In this document: positions 8,068 through 17,909 of the stretch, in pieces
Numbering within the stretch: the first letter of the stretch is position 1
How the letters are laid out: each line of letters begins with the position of its first letter
Source of the DNA: Streptomyces alboflavus
Lineage (GTDB): Bacteria; Actinomycetota; Actinomycetes; Streptomycetales; Streptomycetaceae
Length of the DNA stretch: 64,000 nt
Direction of reading: 5' to 3'
Assembly (NCBI RefSeq): GCF_000716675.1
Contig: NZ_JNXT01000001.1
Coordinates: 248,001 to 312,000, forward strand
Translations under genes and position numbers: made by a program
Notes under the pieces: generated by a model
Database searches by the model: none
Told to the model about the DNA's origin: nothing
The model's input: the letters and a program-made list of their open reading frames with translations, nothing else

Positions 8068-9834
8068 GTGGCAGCCCACGACGACGACATCAACCGCGGC
8101 ATCCGGCCGGGGCGAGGGTCTGAGGACCCAGCCGGTCAGGTTGCCTATCTCGAGCAGGAAATCGCCGTCCTGCGACGCAAGCTCGCCGACTCTCCGCGTC
8201 ATACGAGGATTCTCGAAGAGCGGATCGTCGAGCTGCAGACCAACCTGGCAGGCGTGTCCGCGCAGAACGAACGGCTCGCCAACACGCTCCGCGAGGCCCG
8301 CGACCAGATCGTGGCCCTCAAGGAGGAGGTCGACCGGCTCGCACAGCCGCCGGCCGGCTTCGGAGTCTTCCTCACGGCGAACGAGGACGGCACTGCCGAC
8401 ATCTTCACCGGCGGCCGCAAGCTCCGTGTGAACGTCAGCCCGAGCGTCGAACTCGACGATCTCAGGCGCGGCCAGGAAGTCATGCTCAACGAAGCGCTCA
8501 ACGTGGTCGAGGCCATGGAGTACGAGAGCGTCGGGGACATCGTCACCCTCAAGGAGATCCTTGAGGACGGCGACCGGGCCCTGGTGGTCGGGCACACCGA
8601 CGAGGAACGGGTGGTGAGGCTCGCCGAGCCGCTCCTGGACGTCACCATCCGCCCCGGCGACGCCCTCCTGCTCGAGCCCCGCTCCGGCTATGTCTACGAG
8701 GTCGTACCGAAGAGCGAAGTAGAGGAACTGGTCCTCGAAGAGGTCCCGGACATCAGCTACGAGAAGATCGGCGGCCTCGGCGGTCAGATCGAGATGATCC
8801 GTGACGCCGTCGAGCTCCCCTACCTCTACCCCGACCTCTTCAAGGAGCACGAACTGCGGCCGCCCAAGGGCGTCCTGCTCTACGGCCCGCCCGGCTGCGG
8901 CAAGACACTGATCGCCAAGGCCGTCGCCAACTCCCTTGCCAAGAAGGTCGCCGAGGTCACGGGGCAGCCCGCGGGGAAGAGCTTCTTCCTCAACATCAAG
9001 GGCCCCGAGCTCCTCAACAAGTACGTCGGCGAGACCGAGCGGCACATCCGCCTGGTCTTCCAGCGCGCACGCGAGAAGGCGAGCGAGGGCACCCCCGTCA
9101 TCGTCTTCTTCGACGAGATGGAATCCCTCTTCCGCACCCGCGGCAGCGGCGTCAGCTCGGACGTGGAGAACACCATCGTCCCCCAGCTGCTCGCCGAGAT
9201 CGACGGTGTGGAAGGCCTGGAGAACGTCATCGTCATCGGCGCCTCCAACCGCGAGGACATGATCGACCCGGCCATCCTGCGGCCCGGACGCCTCGATGTG
9301 AAGATCAAGATCGAGCGCCCGGACGCCGAGGCGGCCAAGGACATCTTCGCCAAGTACCTCACCGAGCGCCTGCCGCTGCACTCCGACGACCTCGCCGAGC
9401 ACAGCAGCGACAAGGCCGCCACCGTGCACGGCATGATCCAGTCCGTCGTGGAGCAGATGTACGCGGAGTCCGAGGAGAACCGCTTCCTCGAAGTCACGTA
9501 CGCCAACGGCGACAAGGAAGTCCTCTACTTCAAGGACTTCAACTCCGGCGCCATGATCGAGAACATCGTCGGCCGCGCCAAGAAGATGGCCATCAAGGCC
9601 TTCCTCGAGCAGAACCAGAAGGGCCTCAGGGTCTCTCACCTCCTCCAGGCTTGCATCGACGAGTTCAAGGAGAACGAGGACCTGCCCAACACCACCAACC
9701 CGGACGACTGGGCCCGCATCTCCGGCAAGAAGGGCGAGCGGATCGTGTACATCCGCACGCTCGTCACCGGCAAGCAGGGCGCCGACACCGGACGCTCCAT
9801 CGACACGGTGGCCAACACCGGTCAGTACCTGTAG
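8068..9834 (+). CDS. arc: Proteasome-associated AAA ATPase Arc (Mpa homologue)
   Basis: A 588-residue hexameric unfoldase that recognises Pup on tagged proteins and threads them into the 20S proteasome. An N-terminal coiled coil (about 20-80) binds Pup, and tandem OB-type domains follow. The AAA module has Walker A GPPGCGKT at residues 273-280 and Walker B VIVFFDE at 344-350. The protein ends in GQYL, the C-terminal docking motif with a penultimate Tyr that opens the proteasome gate. The start is GTG 8068, preceded by GGAGGTGAG. It is the first gene of the pupylation region and ends at its own hairpin, so dop is probably transcribed at least partly from a separate promoter. Confidence 0.97.
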   Translation: MAAHDDDINRGIRPGRGSEDPAGQVAYLEQEIAVLRRKLADSPRHTRILEERIVELQTNLAGVSAQNERLANTLREARDQIVALKEEVDRLAQPPAGFGVFLTANEDGTADIFTGGRKLRVNVSPSVELDDLRRGQEVMLNEALNVVEAMEYESVGDIVTLKEILEDGDRALVVGHTDEERVVRLAEPLLDVTIRPGDALLLEPRSGYVYEVVPKSEVEELVLEEVPDISYEKIGGLGGQIEMIRDAVELPYLYPDLFKEHELRPPKGVLLYGPPGCGKTLIAKAVANSLAKKVAEVTGQPAGKSFFLNIKGPELLNKYVGETERHIRLVFQRAREKASEGTPVIVFFDEMESLFRTRGSGVSSDVENTIVPQLLAEIDGVEGLENVIVIGASNREDMIDPAILRPGRLDVKIKIERPDAEAAKDIFAKYLTERLPLHSDDLAEHSSDKAATVHGMIQSVVEQMYAESEENRFLEVTYANGDKEVLYFKDFNSGAMIENIVGRAKKMAIKAFLEQNQKGLRVSHLLQACIDEFKENEDLPNTTNPDDWARISGKKGERIVYIRTLVTGKQGADTGRSIDTVANTGQYL

Positions 9835-9843
9835 ATGGCAGGG

Positions 9844-9878
9844 CGGCTGCGGGTGCCCTCCACGGGTACCCGCAGCCG
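9844..9878 (+). terminator. Terminator after arc
   Basis: An 11-bp perfect stem (9844-9854 with 9868-9878) is followed by ACTGTTTTCC, ten bases after the arc stop codon. The remaining gap to dop (9879-10093) holds no gene. A TAGGCT at about 9975 could be a -10 element for dop. Confidence 0.8.
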
Positions 9879-10093
9879 ACTGTTTTCCGCCGGTCGCGGG
9901 CGCCTCGCAGCCGCGTCACCAACCCAGCGAGAGCAAAGCAGGAAATGATCTCCCCACCAGCGCAGAGGCGTTCTAGGCTCTTCCGTACCGCCGAGTCGCG
10001 CAGTGCGGGGACGGGCACCGCACACGCACCGGAGAACCAGCGGTACTTGAGCGGCGCCCCCGACCGAGGGCGCCGCCGGGCAAGGAGGGCCGC

Positions 10094-11605
10094 ATGACCG
10101 TACGGCGAGTAATGGGCATCGAGACGGAGTACGGCATCTCCGTCCCCGGCCACCCCAACGCCAATGCCATGCTCACCTCGTCCCAGATCGTCAACGCCTA
10201 CGCCGCGGCGATGCACCGGGCGCGACGCGCCCGCTGGGACTTCGAGGAGGAGAACCCGCTGCGGGACGCGCGGGGCTTCGACCTCGCCCGCGAATCCGCC
10301 GACGCCAGCCAGCTCACCGACGAGGACATCGGCCTCGCCAACGTGATCCTCACCAACGGGGCCCGCCTCTACGTCGACCACGCACACCCCGAGTACAGCG
10401 CCCCGGAGGTCACCAACCCCCGCGACGCCGTCCTCTGGGACAAGGCCGGCGAACGCATCATGGCCGAGGCCGCCGAACGGGCCGCCGCGCTCCCCGGCGC
10501 CCAGCCGATCCACCTCTACAAGAACAACACCGACAACAAGGGCGCCTCCTACGGCACGCACGAGAACTACCTGATGAAGCGGGAGACCCCGTTCTCGGAC
10601 ATCGTGCGCCACCTCACGCCCTTCTTCATCTCCCGCCAGGTCTTCGCCGGGGCTGGCCGCGTCGGCATCGGCCAGGACGGCCACGAGCACGGCTTCCAGC
10701 TCAGCCAGCGCGCCGACTACTTCGAGGTCGAGGTCGGCCTGGAGACCACCCTCAAACGGCCCATCATCAACACCCGGGACGAGCCGCACGCCGACGCCGA
10801 GAAGTACCGCCGCCTGCACGTGATCATCGGCGACGCGAACCTCTCGGAGATCTCCACCTACCTCAAGCTCGGCACCACCTCGCTGGTCCTCGCCATGATC
10901 GAGGACGGCTTCATCGCGGTGGACCTGGCCGTCGACCAGCCCGTGCGCACCCTCCACCAGATCTCCCACGACCCGACGCTCCAGCACCTGGTCACGCTCC
11001 GTAGCGGTCGCACGCTCACCGCGGTGCAGCTCCAGATGGAGTACTTCGAGCTGGCCCGCAAATACGTCGAGGAGCGGTACGGCGCCGACGCGGACGACCA
11101 GACCAAGGACGTCCTGTCCCGCTGGGAAGACGTCCTGAACCGCCTGGAGAACAACCCGATGAGCCTCTCCGGAGAGCTCGACTGGGTCGCCAAGCGGGAA
11201 CTCATGGAGGGCTACCGGCGCCGTGACGGCCTCGACTGGGACGCCGCGCGCCTGCACCTGGTGGACCTCCAGTACGCGGACGTACGCCCCGAGAAGGGCC
11301 TCTACAACCGCCTCGCGGCCCGCGGCAAGATGAAGCGCCTCCTGGACGAGGGCGACGTGGAGCGGGCCCGCACCAAGCCGCCCGAGGACACCCGCGCCTA
11401 CTTCCGGGGCCGCTGTCTGGAGCAGTACGCCGACGACGTCGCCGCGGCCTCATGGGATTCGGTCATCTTCGACCTGCCCGGACGGGACTCGCTCCAGCGC
11501 GTGCCCACCCTGGAGCCGCTTCGCGGAACGCGTAATCACGTCAAGGAGCTCCTCGACCGCTGCCGCACGGCGGAGGATCTGGTCCGGGTGCTCTCCGGGG
11601 GCTGA
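10094..11605 (+). CDS. dop: Pup deamidase/depupylase Dop
   Basis: A 503-residue member of the carboxylate-amine ligase (glutamine-synthetase-like) fold. It converts the C-terminal Gln of Pup to Glu and also removes Pup from substrates. The N-terminus IGMETEYGI-like block (here [15 protein letters not shown]) carries the metal-binding Glu. The ATP-binding and Pup-groove blocks [31 protein letters not shown] and [19 protein letters not shown] are all present. It is longer than PafA and has the Dop-specific insertion after the first block (about residues 38-75). ATG 10094 follows AAGGAGGG. It is homologous to pafA at 16364 and needed upstream of it because Pup here ends in Gln. Confidence 0.97.
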   Translation: MTVRRVMGIETEYGISVPGHPNANAMLTSSQIVNAYAAAMHRARRARWDFEEENPLRDARGFDLARESADASQLTDEDIGLANVILTNGARLYVDHAHPEYSAPEVTNPRDAVLWDKAGERIMAEAAERAAALPGAQPIHLYKNNTDNKGASYGTHENYLMKRETPFSDIVRHLTPFFISRQVFAGAGRVGIGQDGHEHGFQLSQRADYFEVEVGLETTLKRPIINTRDEPHADAEKYRRLHVIIGDANLSEISTYLKLGTTSLVLAMIEDGFIAVDLAVDQPVRTLHQISHDPTLQHLVTLRSGRTLTAVQLQMEYFELARKYVEERYGADADDQTKDVLSRWEDVLNRLENNPMSLSGELDWVAKRELMEGYRRRDGLDWDAARLHLVDLQYADVRPEKGLYNRLAARGKMKRLLDEGDVERARTKPPEDTRAYFRGRCLEQYADDVAAASWDSVIFDLPGRDSLQRVPTLEPLRGTRNHVKELLDRCRTAEDLVRVLSGG

Positions 11606-11646
11606 AAGGCGGCTGAAAGGCCGGCGGCGGGGGAATCACAGAGGTG

Positions 11647-11676
11647 GGCCCCGCACGTTGTACGAAGTGCGGGGCC
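11647..11676 (+). terminator. Hairpin between dop and pup
   Basis: A perfect 10-bp GC-rich stem (11647-11656 with 11667-11676) has a ten-base loop. It could terminate dop transcripts or set the ratio of dop to pup mRNA. Confidence 0.7.
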
Positions 11677-11680
11677 GATG

Positions 11681-11704
11681 TCAGACCCGGCTTGTAGGGT
11701 CTGA
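11681..11704. promoter_or_regulatory. Inverted repeat in the pup promoter region
   Basis: TCAGACCC (11681-11688) and its exact complement GGGTCTGA (11697-11704) flank an eight-base spacer, 34 bases before the pup start. It could be an operator, or a second hairpin following the one at 11647. The pup ribosome site GGTGAGG lies just before ATG 11738. Confidence 0.45.
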
Positions 11705-11737
11705 TCAAGAAACGTCTAACCGAGCGGGGTGAGGTAG

Positions 11738-11956
11738 ATGGCGACCAAGGACACCGGCGGCGGACAGCAGAAGGCGACGCGTTCCACCGAGGAGGTCGAG
11801 GAGCAGACGCAGGACGCGCAGGCTTCCGAGGACCTCAAGGAGCGCCAGGAGAAGCTGAGCGACGACGTGGACTCCGTCCTGGACGAGATCGACGACGTCC
11901 TCGAGGAGAACGCAGAGGACTTCGTGCGCTCCTTCGTTCAAAAGGGTGGCCAGTAG
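11738..11956 (+). CDS. pup: Prokaryotic ubiquitin-like protein Pup
   Basis: A 72-residue, highly acidic, mostly disordered modifier. The helix-forming Arc-binding region is about residues 30-58 (SEDLKERQEKLSDDVDSVLD). The protein ends in Gly-Gly-Gln, so it must be deamidated by Dop before PafA can ligate the new C-terminal Glu to lysines of targets. Length and C-terminus are typical for actinobacterial Pup. The stop codon overlaps the start of the next ORF by 11 bases, which suggests translational coupling. Confidence 0.98.
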   Translation: MATKDTGGGQQKATRSTEEVEEQTQDAQASEDLKERQEKLSDDVDSVLDEIDDVLEENAEDFVRSFVQKGGQ

Positions 11957-12203
11957 GCCGCCTCTCCCTTGGTTTCCAAGGGCGGGCCAGGGCTGCCGAG
12001 TGCGCTGCGAAAGCGCGGCGGCCCATGTGGATCACTGCCGCGGGACGGGTAGGGTCCCTGGCGTACTGTGCTTCAACTGCAATTCGGCGATCGGCAAGTT
12101 GGGAGATGCTCCCGGCACCTTGCGCCGGGCCATCAGTTACCTGGAAGGAAACCCGTGGAAGCCAACACTCGAAAGCCCGGGCGTCTGCCGGCTGCCTTCC
12201 TGA
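11946..12203 (+). CDS. Endonuclease VII-like (HNH/zinc) small protein between pup and prcB
   Basis: An 85-residue reading frame with the core of recombination endonuclease [23 protein letters not shown] followed by LGD and a LxxAxxYL helix. The Asp-His pair and the downstream CFNC pair are the usual catalytic and zinc-binding elements. An N-terminal CRVRC could supply the other zinc ligands. It begins at GTG 11946, inside the last codons of pup (11-base overlap), and runs 49 bases into prcB. It is shorter than phage endonuclease VII at the N-terminus. A gene of this type is, to my recollection, found at this place in other streptomycetes. Its link to the proteasome is unknown, and expression is not proven by the sequence. 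Confidence 0.62.
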   Translation: MASRPPLPWFPRAGQGCRVRCESAAAHVDHCRGTGRVPGVLCFNCNSAIGKLGDAPGTLRRAISYLEGNPWKPTLESPGVCRLPS

Positions 12204-13000
12204 CCCCTGGTTCATCGTCCTTCATGGACTTTCTCTCCGAGCACCAGCCGGAAATGCTTCCCGGCAAGCGGCAGTTGCCGCCCACGCAAGGGGTGCTCGA
12301 GGCTCCGCACGGCACGACCATCGTGGCGACGACGTTCCCCGGCGGCGTGGTGCTCGCCGGTGACCGTCGCGCCACGATGGGCAATGTCATCGCGCAGCGC
12401 GACATCGAGAAGGTCTTCCCGGCCGACGAGTACTCGGCGGTGGGCATCGCGGGCACGGCCGGTCTCGCCGTGGAGATGGTGAAGCTGTTCCAGCTGGAGC
12501 TGGAGCACTTCGAGAAGGTCGAGGGCGCGACGCTGTCCCTGGAGGGCAAGGCCAACCGGCTCTCCACGATGATCCGGTCCAACCTGGGCATGGCGATGCA
12601 GGGCCTCGCGGTCGTCCCGCTCTTCGCGGGGTACGACGTGGACCGTGCCAAGGGCCGCATCTTCTCGTACGACGTGACGGGCGGCCGCAGCGAGGAGCAC
12701 GGATTCGCGGCGACGGGCTCGGGCTCGGTCTTCGCGCGCGGCGCCATGAAGAAGCTGTACCGCGACGACCTGACGGAGGAGCAGGCGACGACGCTCGTCG
12801 TGCAGGCGTTGTACGACGCCGCGGACGACGACTCGGCGACGGGCGGTCCGGATGTCGCCCGGCGGATCTATCCGATTGTGACGGTGATCTCCGAAGAGGG
12901 CTTCCGGCGGCTGGCGGAGGCGGAGACCTCCGAGATCGCGCGCTCGATTCTGGCTCGTCGTCTGGAGCAGCCGGACGGTCCGCGCGCCGCGCTGCTCTGA
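12155..13000 (+). CDS. prcB: 20S proteasome beta subunit PrcB
   Basis: A 281-residue Ntn-hydrolase precursor. A 53-residue propeptide ends in APHG and is cut to expose the catalytic Thr54 ([11 protein letters not shown]). The catalytic Lys and Asp neighbours are seen in [11 protein letters not shown], and the SGS-type loop in [12 protein letters not shown]. It forms the inner beta rings of the barrel. Start GTG 12155 has GGAAGGA just upstream; this fits the conserved propeptide beginning [14 protein letters not shown]. The first 49 bases overlap the end of the endonuclease-like ORF. It forms one unit with prcA, 49 bases downstream. Confidence 0.97.
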   Translation: MEANTRKPGRLPAAFLTPGSSSFMDFLSEHQPEMLPGKRQLPPTQGVLEAPHGTTIVATTFPGGVVLAGDRRATMGNVIAQRDIEKVFPADEYSAVGIAGTAGLAVEMVKLFQLELEHFEKVEGATLSLEGKANRLSTMIRSNLGMAMQGLAVVPLFAGYDVDRAKGRIFSYDVTGGRSEEHGFAATGSGSVFARGAMKKLYRDDLTEEQATTLVVQALYDAADDDSATGGPDVARRIYPIVTVISEEGFRRLAEAETSEIARSILARRLEQPDGPRAALL

Positions 13001-13049
13001 GTGCCCGTAGTTGTTGTGTGAATTTTTGACAGAAAGGGACGGATAGCCG

Positions 13050-13859
13050 GTGTCGACGCCGTTCTATGTCTCACCCCAGCAGGCCATGGCCGACCGGGCG
13101 GAATACGCCCGCAAGGGCATCGCCCGCGGTCGCAGTCTGGTCGTGCTGCAGTACGCCGATGGCATTGTGTTCGTCGGTGAGAACCCGTCCCGTGCGCTGC
13201 ACAAGTTCAGCGAGATCTATGACCGGATCGGTTTCGCCGCGGCCGGTAAGTACAACGAGTACGAGAACCTCCGCATCGGCGGCGTCCGCTACGCCGATCT
13301 GCGGGGATACACCTATGACCGTGACGATGTGACGGCCCGCGGCCTGGCGAATGTGTACGCGCAGACGCTGGGCACGATTTTCTCCAGCAACGCCGAGAAG
13401 CCCTACGAGGTCGAGCTGGTCGTGGCCGAGGTCGGCACGACGCCGGACGGCGATCAGATCTACCGCCTGCCGCACGACGGCTCGATCGTCGACGAGCACG
13501 GCTCGGTCGCGGTCGGCGGCAACGCCGAGCAGATCAGCACGTATCTCGACCAGCGCCACCAGGACGGGATGACGCTCGCCGAGGCGCTGAAGCTCGCGGT
13601 GCAGTCGCTGTCGCGCGACACCAACGGCAGTGAGCGGGAGATCCCCGCGGAGCGCCTGGAGGTGGCGGTCCTCGACCGTACGAGGCCGCAGCAGCGGAAG
13701 TTCAAGCGGATCGTCGGCCGACAGCTGGAGCGGCTGCTCGGCGAGGACGGAGCGACGGGCGGGGCGGAGGACGCGGAGGACGGCGCGGAGCCGGACGCCG
13801 GTTCCGAGACCGGCTCGGACTCCGGCTCCGACTCCGGTTCGGGCTCCGCAGAGAAGTAG
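13050..13859 (+). CDS. prcA: 20S proteasome alpha subunit PrcA
   Basis: A 269-residue alpha-ring subunit that forms the gated outer rings and docks the Arc C-termini. It starts with the gate-forming segment [20 protein letters not shown], and the alpha-type core follows ([21 protein letters not shown]). It lacks the catalytic Thr. The last 40 residues are a Gly/Ser/Asp/Glu-rich acidic tail with [11 protein letters not shown] repeats, which is longer than in mycobacterial PrcA and should be disordered. GTG 13050 is the start. The gene ends at a hairpin shared with the convergent LacI-type gene. Confidence 0.97.
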   Translation: MSTPFYVSPQQAMADRAEYARKGIARGRSLVVLQYADGIVFVGENPSRALHKFSEIYDRIGFAAAGKYNEYENLRIGGVRYADLRGYTYDRDDVTARGLANVYAQTLGTIFSSNAEKPYEVELVVAEVGTTPDGDQIYRLPHDGSIVDEHGSVAVGGNAEQISTYLDQRHQDGMTLAEALKLAVQSLSRDTNGSEREIPAERLEVAVLDRTRPQQRKFKRIVGRQLERLLGEDGATGGAEDAEDGAEPDAGSETGSDSGSDSGSGSAEK

Positions 13860-13888
13860 GTCCGCGCCCCGCGGATCAGTGGTACATG

Positions 13889-13925
13889 GCCCCGTGGCCC
13901 GGCGTTCAGCGCCGGGACGCGGGGC
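13889..13925. terminator. Bidirectional terminator between prcA and lacI-type gene
   Basis: A two-part stem (GCCCCG 13889-13894 with 13920-13925, and an inner CCCGGC/GCCGGG) is 30 bases after prcA. It overlaps the end of the convergent regulator gene. Confidence 0.75.
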
Positions 13926-14940
13926 TCTGTGCTGTCGAGCCGCGGACCACGAGGTGCGCGGGCAGGGCCGCCGGTTCGGGGGCGCGGCCGTCGAGGACGG
14001 CGATGAGGGTGGCCATGCCCTGCTCGCCGAAGCGCTCCGCGGGCAGGGCGACGGTGGTGAGTTCGGGCTCGACGGCGGTGGCGAGGGTCAGATCGTCGAA
14101 GCCGGTGACGCTGAGGTCGTCCGGGACGTGCAGGCCGAGGCGACGGGCCGCCTTGCAGACGCCCGCGGCGAGGATGTCGTCGTCGCAGACCACGGCGGTG
14201 GGGCGGGGGCCCGGTCCGCCGAGCGCGGCCTCGGCGGCGACGCGGGCGTCGTCGACGGTGAGGAGCGCCTTGGCGGTGCGCACGGTCGCGCCGCTGCCCC
14301 GGACGGCGGCGACGAGGGCGTCGCGGCGGACGTGGAAGGTCCAGGAGTCGACGTCGGCGGCCAGGTGCAGGAGGTCGCGGTGGCCGAGGGCGAGCAGGTG
14401 CTCGGTGGCCTGACGCATGCCGTCGGCGATGTCGAGGTTGACGGTGCTCGCGCCGAGGCTCCCGGCGGGGTCGCTGTCGAGCATGACGAGGGGGAGCTCG
14501 TCGCCGCGGATCGCGCCGAGGGCCTCGGAGGCCATGGAGGAGGCGAGGACGCCGTCGAGTGAGGCGCGGGCGGAGTCGAAGGGGTCGCGGGCCGGGGCGG
14601 TGAGGTCCGGCGTGGGGTAGAGGACGACGCCGAAGCCGTGCCGGGCGGCGACGCGGGCGGCGCCGGTGTGCACCCGCGCGAAGAACTCGTTGGTGAGGGC
14701 GGGCACCACGAGGAGCGCGGTGCGGGTGCGGCCCAGGCGGAGGTTGCGGGCGGCGAGGTTGGGCCGGTAGCCGAGCTCGCGGGCGGCGGCGCGGACGCGC
14801 TCGGCGGTGCGCTCGGCGACCCGGCCCTGCCACTTGTCGCCCAGGACGAGGGAGACGGTGGCCTGCGAGACCCCGGCGGCGCGGGCGACGTCACGGCTGG
14901 TGGGGCGGGGGGCCGCGGTGTCGCGCTGGGGTCCGGCCAC
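13906..14940 (-). CDS. LacI-family transcriptional regulator
   Basis: A 344-residue repressor. The N-terminal DNA-binding domain has the LacI helix-turn-helix (TSRDVARAAGVSQATVSLVLGD) and the hinge ARELGYRPNLAARNLR. A periplasmic-binding-like effector domain follows, ending in VTGFDDLTLATAVEPELTTV. The start is GTG 14940, with AGGAGA seven bases before; earlier in-frame codons have no ribosome site. It is divergent from the MFS exporter gene, with a large inverted repeat between them, so local control of the exporter is likely. LacI effectors are usually sugars or nucleosides, but the actual ligand is unknown. The pair is inserted between prcA and pafA, an order I recall from other streptomycetes. 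Confidence 0.93.
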   Translation of the reverse strand: MAGPQRDTAAPRPTSRDVARAAGVSQATVSLVLGDKWQGRVAERTAERVRAAARELGYRPNLAARNLRLGRTRTALLVVPALTNEFFARVHTGAARVAARHGFGVVLYPTPDLTAPARDPFDSARASLDGVLASSMASEALGAIRGDELPLVMLDSDPAGSLGASTVNLDIADGMRQATEHLLALGHRDLLHLAADVDSWTFHVRRDALVAAVRGSGATVRTAKALLTVDDARVAAEAALGGPGPRPTAVVCDDDILAAGVCKAARRLGLHVPDDLSVTGFDDLTLATAVEPELTTVALPAERFGEQGMATLIAVLDGRAPEPAALPAHLVVRGSTAQSPASRR

Positions 14941-15018
14941 GGACGTCTCCTGGTCGCTGCGGGGCGCCCGGCGCACGGCGGGCGCGCACGGGCAGTGGAC
15001 TGGTGAACAGCGCACATG

Positions 15019-15048
15019 GTACGTATGACCTCGCGACGTTATACGTAC
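15019..15048. promoter_or_regulatory. Probable operator for the LacI/MFS pair
   Basis: GTACGTAT (15019-15026) and its exact complement ATACGTAC (15041-15048) are separated by 14 bases. Each arm contains the palindrome TACGTA, and the arms are 22 bases apart centre to centre, about two helical turns. The site lies 79 bases before the LacI start and 47 before the MFS start, where either promoter would sit. Confidence 0.6.
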
Positions 15049-15094
15049 AACTAAAGGCGCCTCGGCGCGCGGGCGGGCGAGGAGAGGCTCACAG

Positions 15095-16354
15095 ATGGCT
15101 TCCGGTTACGGCGAGATCCTGCGCGCGCGGTACGCGACGCGCCTCCTTGCGGGCACCCTCGTGGGCCGCCTGCCGAACGCGACGGCGGCGATCGGCATCG
15201 TGCTGTTCGTCCGCGCGGAGGGCGGCTCGTACAGCCTGGCCGGTGCCCTCGCCGCGGTCTACGGAGTGGCGACGGCCGTGGGGCAGCCGCTGCTCGGGCG
15301 CCTGGTGGACCTGCACGGCCAGCCGCGCGTCATGCTGCCGGCGGCCGTCGTCTCGGGCCTCGGCATGGCGGCCTTCGCGTTCACCGGCCCCGACACGCTC
15401 CTCGCCGCGTACGCCGCGATGGTGGTCGCCGGTCTGTTCACGCCGCCGCTGGAGGGCGGCCTCAGGGCGCTGTGGCCGGACGTGCTGCGCAAGGAGAGCC
15501 AGGTGCACACGGCGTACGCGATGGACGCCGTGGCGCAGGAGGTCATGTTCACCGTCGGGCCGCTCCTGGTGACCGGGCTCGTGTCGCTGTGGTCGGCGAG
15601 CGCGGCGCTGCTCGTGGTGAACGCGATCGGTGTGCTCGGAGCCCTCTCCGTAGTGGTGTCACGCCCTTCGCGCGCGTGGCGGTCCGCCCCGCGTGAGGCG
15701 CACTGGCTCGGCGCGCTGCGCTCCCCGGGGCTGCTCGCGCTCCTCGGCGCGTTCCTGTTCGTGGGGACGGCGCTCGGCGCGATCACGGTGGCGGGGGTGT
15801 CGTACGCGGACGGGCACGGCGGTGACGCGGTGTACGGCTGGATGATGGCGGCCCTCGGCCTCGGGGCGCTGGTGGGCGGGACGGTCTACGGAGCGCGGCA
15901 GTGGAGCGGCGCCCCGGAACGGCGCCTGGTGCTGCTCGTCGCGCTGCTCGCGGTCTGCTACGTGCCGCTGGTCCTGATGCCGGGCGCGGTGGGGATGGTG
16001 GCGCTGACGGGGCTCGCCGGGGTGTTCCTCGCGCCGGCGCTCGCGTGCGCGTTCATCGTCGTGGACCGGCACGCGCCCCGGGGCACGGTCACGGAGGCGT
16101 TCTCGTGGTTGGTGACGACGTTCACGGTGGGCACGTCGGTCGGGACGGCGGCGGGCGGTCCCGTGGTCGAGTGGGCCGGGACGCGGTGGGGGTTCGCGGT
16201 TCCGGGGCTCGCGGGTGCGGCGGCACTGCTGGTGCTCGTGTGCACGGGGCGGGCGTTCGCATCCGCAGGTGTGGGCCCGGTGGTTGCGGGTTCATCGGAA
16301 AATGATCGAAACGGTGCTGCCGAACCCGGTTTCAGTGCGGGGCATCGGGCGTAA
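15095..16354 (+). CDS. Major facilitator superfamily transporter
   Basis: A 419-residue membrane protein with about 12 hydrophobic segments in two halves. The loop GRLVDLHGQPRVM after the second segment resembles the MFS motif A (GxLaDrxGrrxxl). The set is drug-exporter-like, but the substrate cannot be read from sequence. It starts at ATG 15095 after GAGGAGAGG. It is divergent from the LacI-type gene and shares a palindromic operator region with it, so induction by the LacI ligand is likely. The stop codon is nine bases before pafA, so pafA may be read from the same transcript. Confidence 0.9.
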   Translation: MASGYGEILRARYATRLLAGTLVGRLPNATAAIGIVLFVRAEGGSYSLAGALAAVYGVATAVGQPLLGRLVDLHGQPRVMLPAAVVSGLGMAAFAFTGPDTLLAAYAAMVVAGLFTPPLEGGLRALWPDVLRKESQVHTAYAMDAVAQEVMFTVGPLLVTGLVSLWSASAALLVVNAIGVLGALSVVVSRPSRAWRSAPREAHWLGALRSPGLLALLGAFLFVGTALGAITVAGVSYADGHGGDAVYGWMMAALGLGALVGGTVYGARQWSGAPERRLVLLVALLAVCYVPLVLMPGAVGMVALTGLAGVFLAPALACAFIVVDRHAPRGTVTEAFSWLVTTFTVGTSVGTAAGGPVVEWAGTRWGFAVPGLAGAAALLVLVCTGRAFASAGVGPVVAGSSENDRNGAAEPGFSAGHRA

Positions 16355-16363
16355 TGTTCAGTC

Positions 16364-17725
16364 ATGGACCGCCGCATTTTCGGGCTGGAGAACGAGTACG
16401 GCGTCACGTGCACGTTCAGGGGACAGCGCCGTCTGTCGCCTGACGAAGTGGCGCGCTACCTCTTCCGCCGTGTTGTGTCATGGGGCCGCAGCAGCAACGT
16501 CTTTCTGCGGAACGGCGCCCGCCTGTATCTCGACGTGGGTTCACACCCGGAATACGCCACACCCGAGTGTGACAACGTGACCGAGCTGGTCACGCACGAC
16601 AAGGCAGGCGAGCGCATTCTGGAAGGCCTGCTCGTCGACGCCGAACGCCGCCTGCACGAGGAGGGAATCGCGGGCGACGTCTATCTCTTCAAGAACAACA
16701 CCGACTCGGCGGGAAACTCCTATGGTTGTCATGAGAACTATCTCGTGGCCCGGCACGGGGAGTTCTCGCGTCTCGCGGACATCCTGATTCCGTTCCTCGT
16801 CACCCGGCAGTTGCTGTGCGGCGCGGGCAAGGTGCTGCAGACCCCGCGCGGCGCGGTGTACTGCGTGAGCCAGCGCGCGGAGCACATCTGGGAGGGTGTG
16901 TCGTCGGCGACGACACGCTCACGACCGATCATCAATACGCGTGACGAACCGCACGCGGACGCCGAGCGCTACCGCCGCCTGCATGTGATCGTCGGCGACT
17001 CGAACATGTCCGAGACGACCATGCTCCTGAAGGTCGGCGCGACCGATCTCGTCCTGCGGATGATCGAAGCGGGCACGGTGATGCGGGATCTGACGCTGGA
17101 GAACCCGATCCGGGCCATCCGCGAGGTCAGCCACGACATCACGGGCCGCCGCAAGGTCCGCCTGGCCAGCGGCCGCGAGGCCTCCGCCCTCGAGGTGCAG
17201 CGCGAGTACTACGAGAAGGCGGTCGACTTCGTCGAGCGCCGCGGCATCCGCACCGGCACGGTCGAGCAGGTCCTGGAGCTCTGGGGCCGCACGCTCGACT
17301 CGATCGAGAGCGAGGACCTGGACCGCATCGCCACCGAGATCGACTGGGTGATGAAGTACAAGCTCATCGAGCGGTACCGCGCCAAGAACAACATGACGAT
17401 GTCGCACCCGCGGGTCGCGCAGATAGACCTCGCCTACCACGACATCCACCGCCGCCGGGGCCTGTACTACCTCCTGGAGAAGAAGGGGCAAGCCGCCCGG
17501 ATCTGCAACGACTTGAAGATCTTCGAGGGCAAGTCGGTGCCGCCGCAGACCACCCGGGCCCGGCTGCGCGGCGACTTCATCCGGCGCGCCCAGGAACAGC
17601 GCAGGGACTTCACGGTGGACTGGGTGCACCTCAAGCTCAACGACCAGGCGCAGCGCACCGTGTTGTGCAAGGACCCGTTCCGTTCCGTCGACGACCGGGT
17701 GGAGAAGCTCATCGCCGGAATGTGA
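16364..17725 (+). CDS. pafA: Pup-protein ligase PafA
   Basis: A 453-residue ligase that joins the C-terminal Glu of Pup to lysine side chains of target proteins using ATP. It shares the glutamine-synthetase-like fold with Dop: [12 protein letters not shown] at the N-terminus with the metal-binding Glu residues, [36 protein letters not shown] and [19 protein letters not shown]. It lacks the Dop insertion, and the length is normal for PafA. ATG 16364 lies nine bases after the MFS gene. It ends at a 12-bp hairpin, separating it from the FKBP genes. Confidence 0.97.
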   Translation: MDRRIFGLENEYGVTCTFRGQRRLSPDEVARYLFRRVVSWGRSSNVFLRNGARLYLDVGSHPEYATPECDNVTELVTHDKAGERILEGLLVDAERRLHEEGIAGDVYLFKNNTDSAGNSYGCHENYLVARHGEFSRLADILIPFLVTRQLLCGAGKVLQTPRGAVYCVSQRAEHIWEGVSSATTRSRPIINTRDEPHADAERYRRLHVIVGDSNMSETTMLLKVGATDLVLRMIEAGTVMRDLTLENPIRAIREVSHDITGRRKVRLASGREASALEVQREYYEKAVDFVERRGIRTGTVEQVLELWGRTLDSIESEDLDRIATEIDWVMKYKLIERYRAKNNMTMSHPRVAQIDLAYHDIHRRRGLYYLLEKKGQAARICNDLKIFEGKSVPPQTTRARLRGDFIRRAQEQRRDFTVDWVHLKLNDQAQRTVLCKDPFRSVDDRVEKLIAGM

Positions 17726-17817
17726 GCCGGGCATGACCGCCGGGTGACGAGCCCGCGGTCGGTGGGTGGCCGGATTGTGGCCCACGAGACGCCAGGGTGT
17801 TGTGGGAACGCAACGCG

Positions 17818-17846
17818 GGGCGCCGTACGTTCCTCGTACGGCGCCC
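17818..17846 (+). terminator. Terminator after pafA
   Basis: A perfect 12-bp stem (17818-17829 with 17835-17846) has a five-base loop and is followed by TTCTCAC. Confidence 0.85.
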
Positions 17847-17909
17847 TTCTCACTGCGTAGAGTTGCGCGCACGCCAACCCACAAGATCGATCGATACGAG
17901 GCCCCCACC

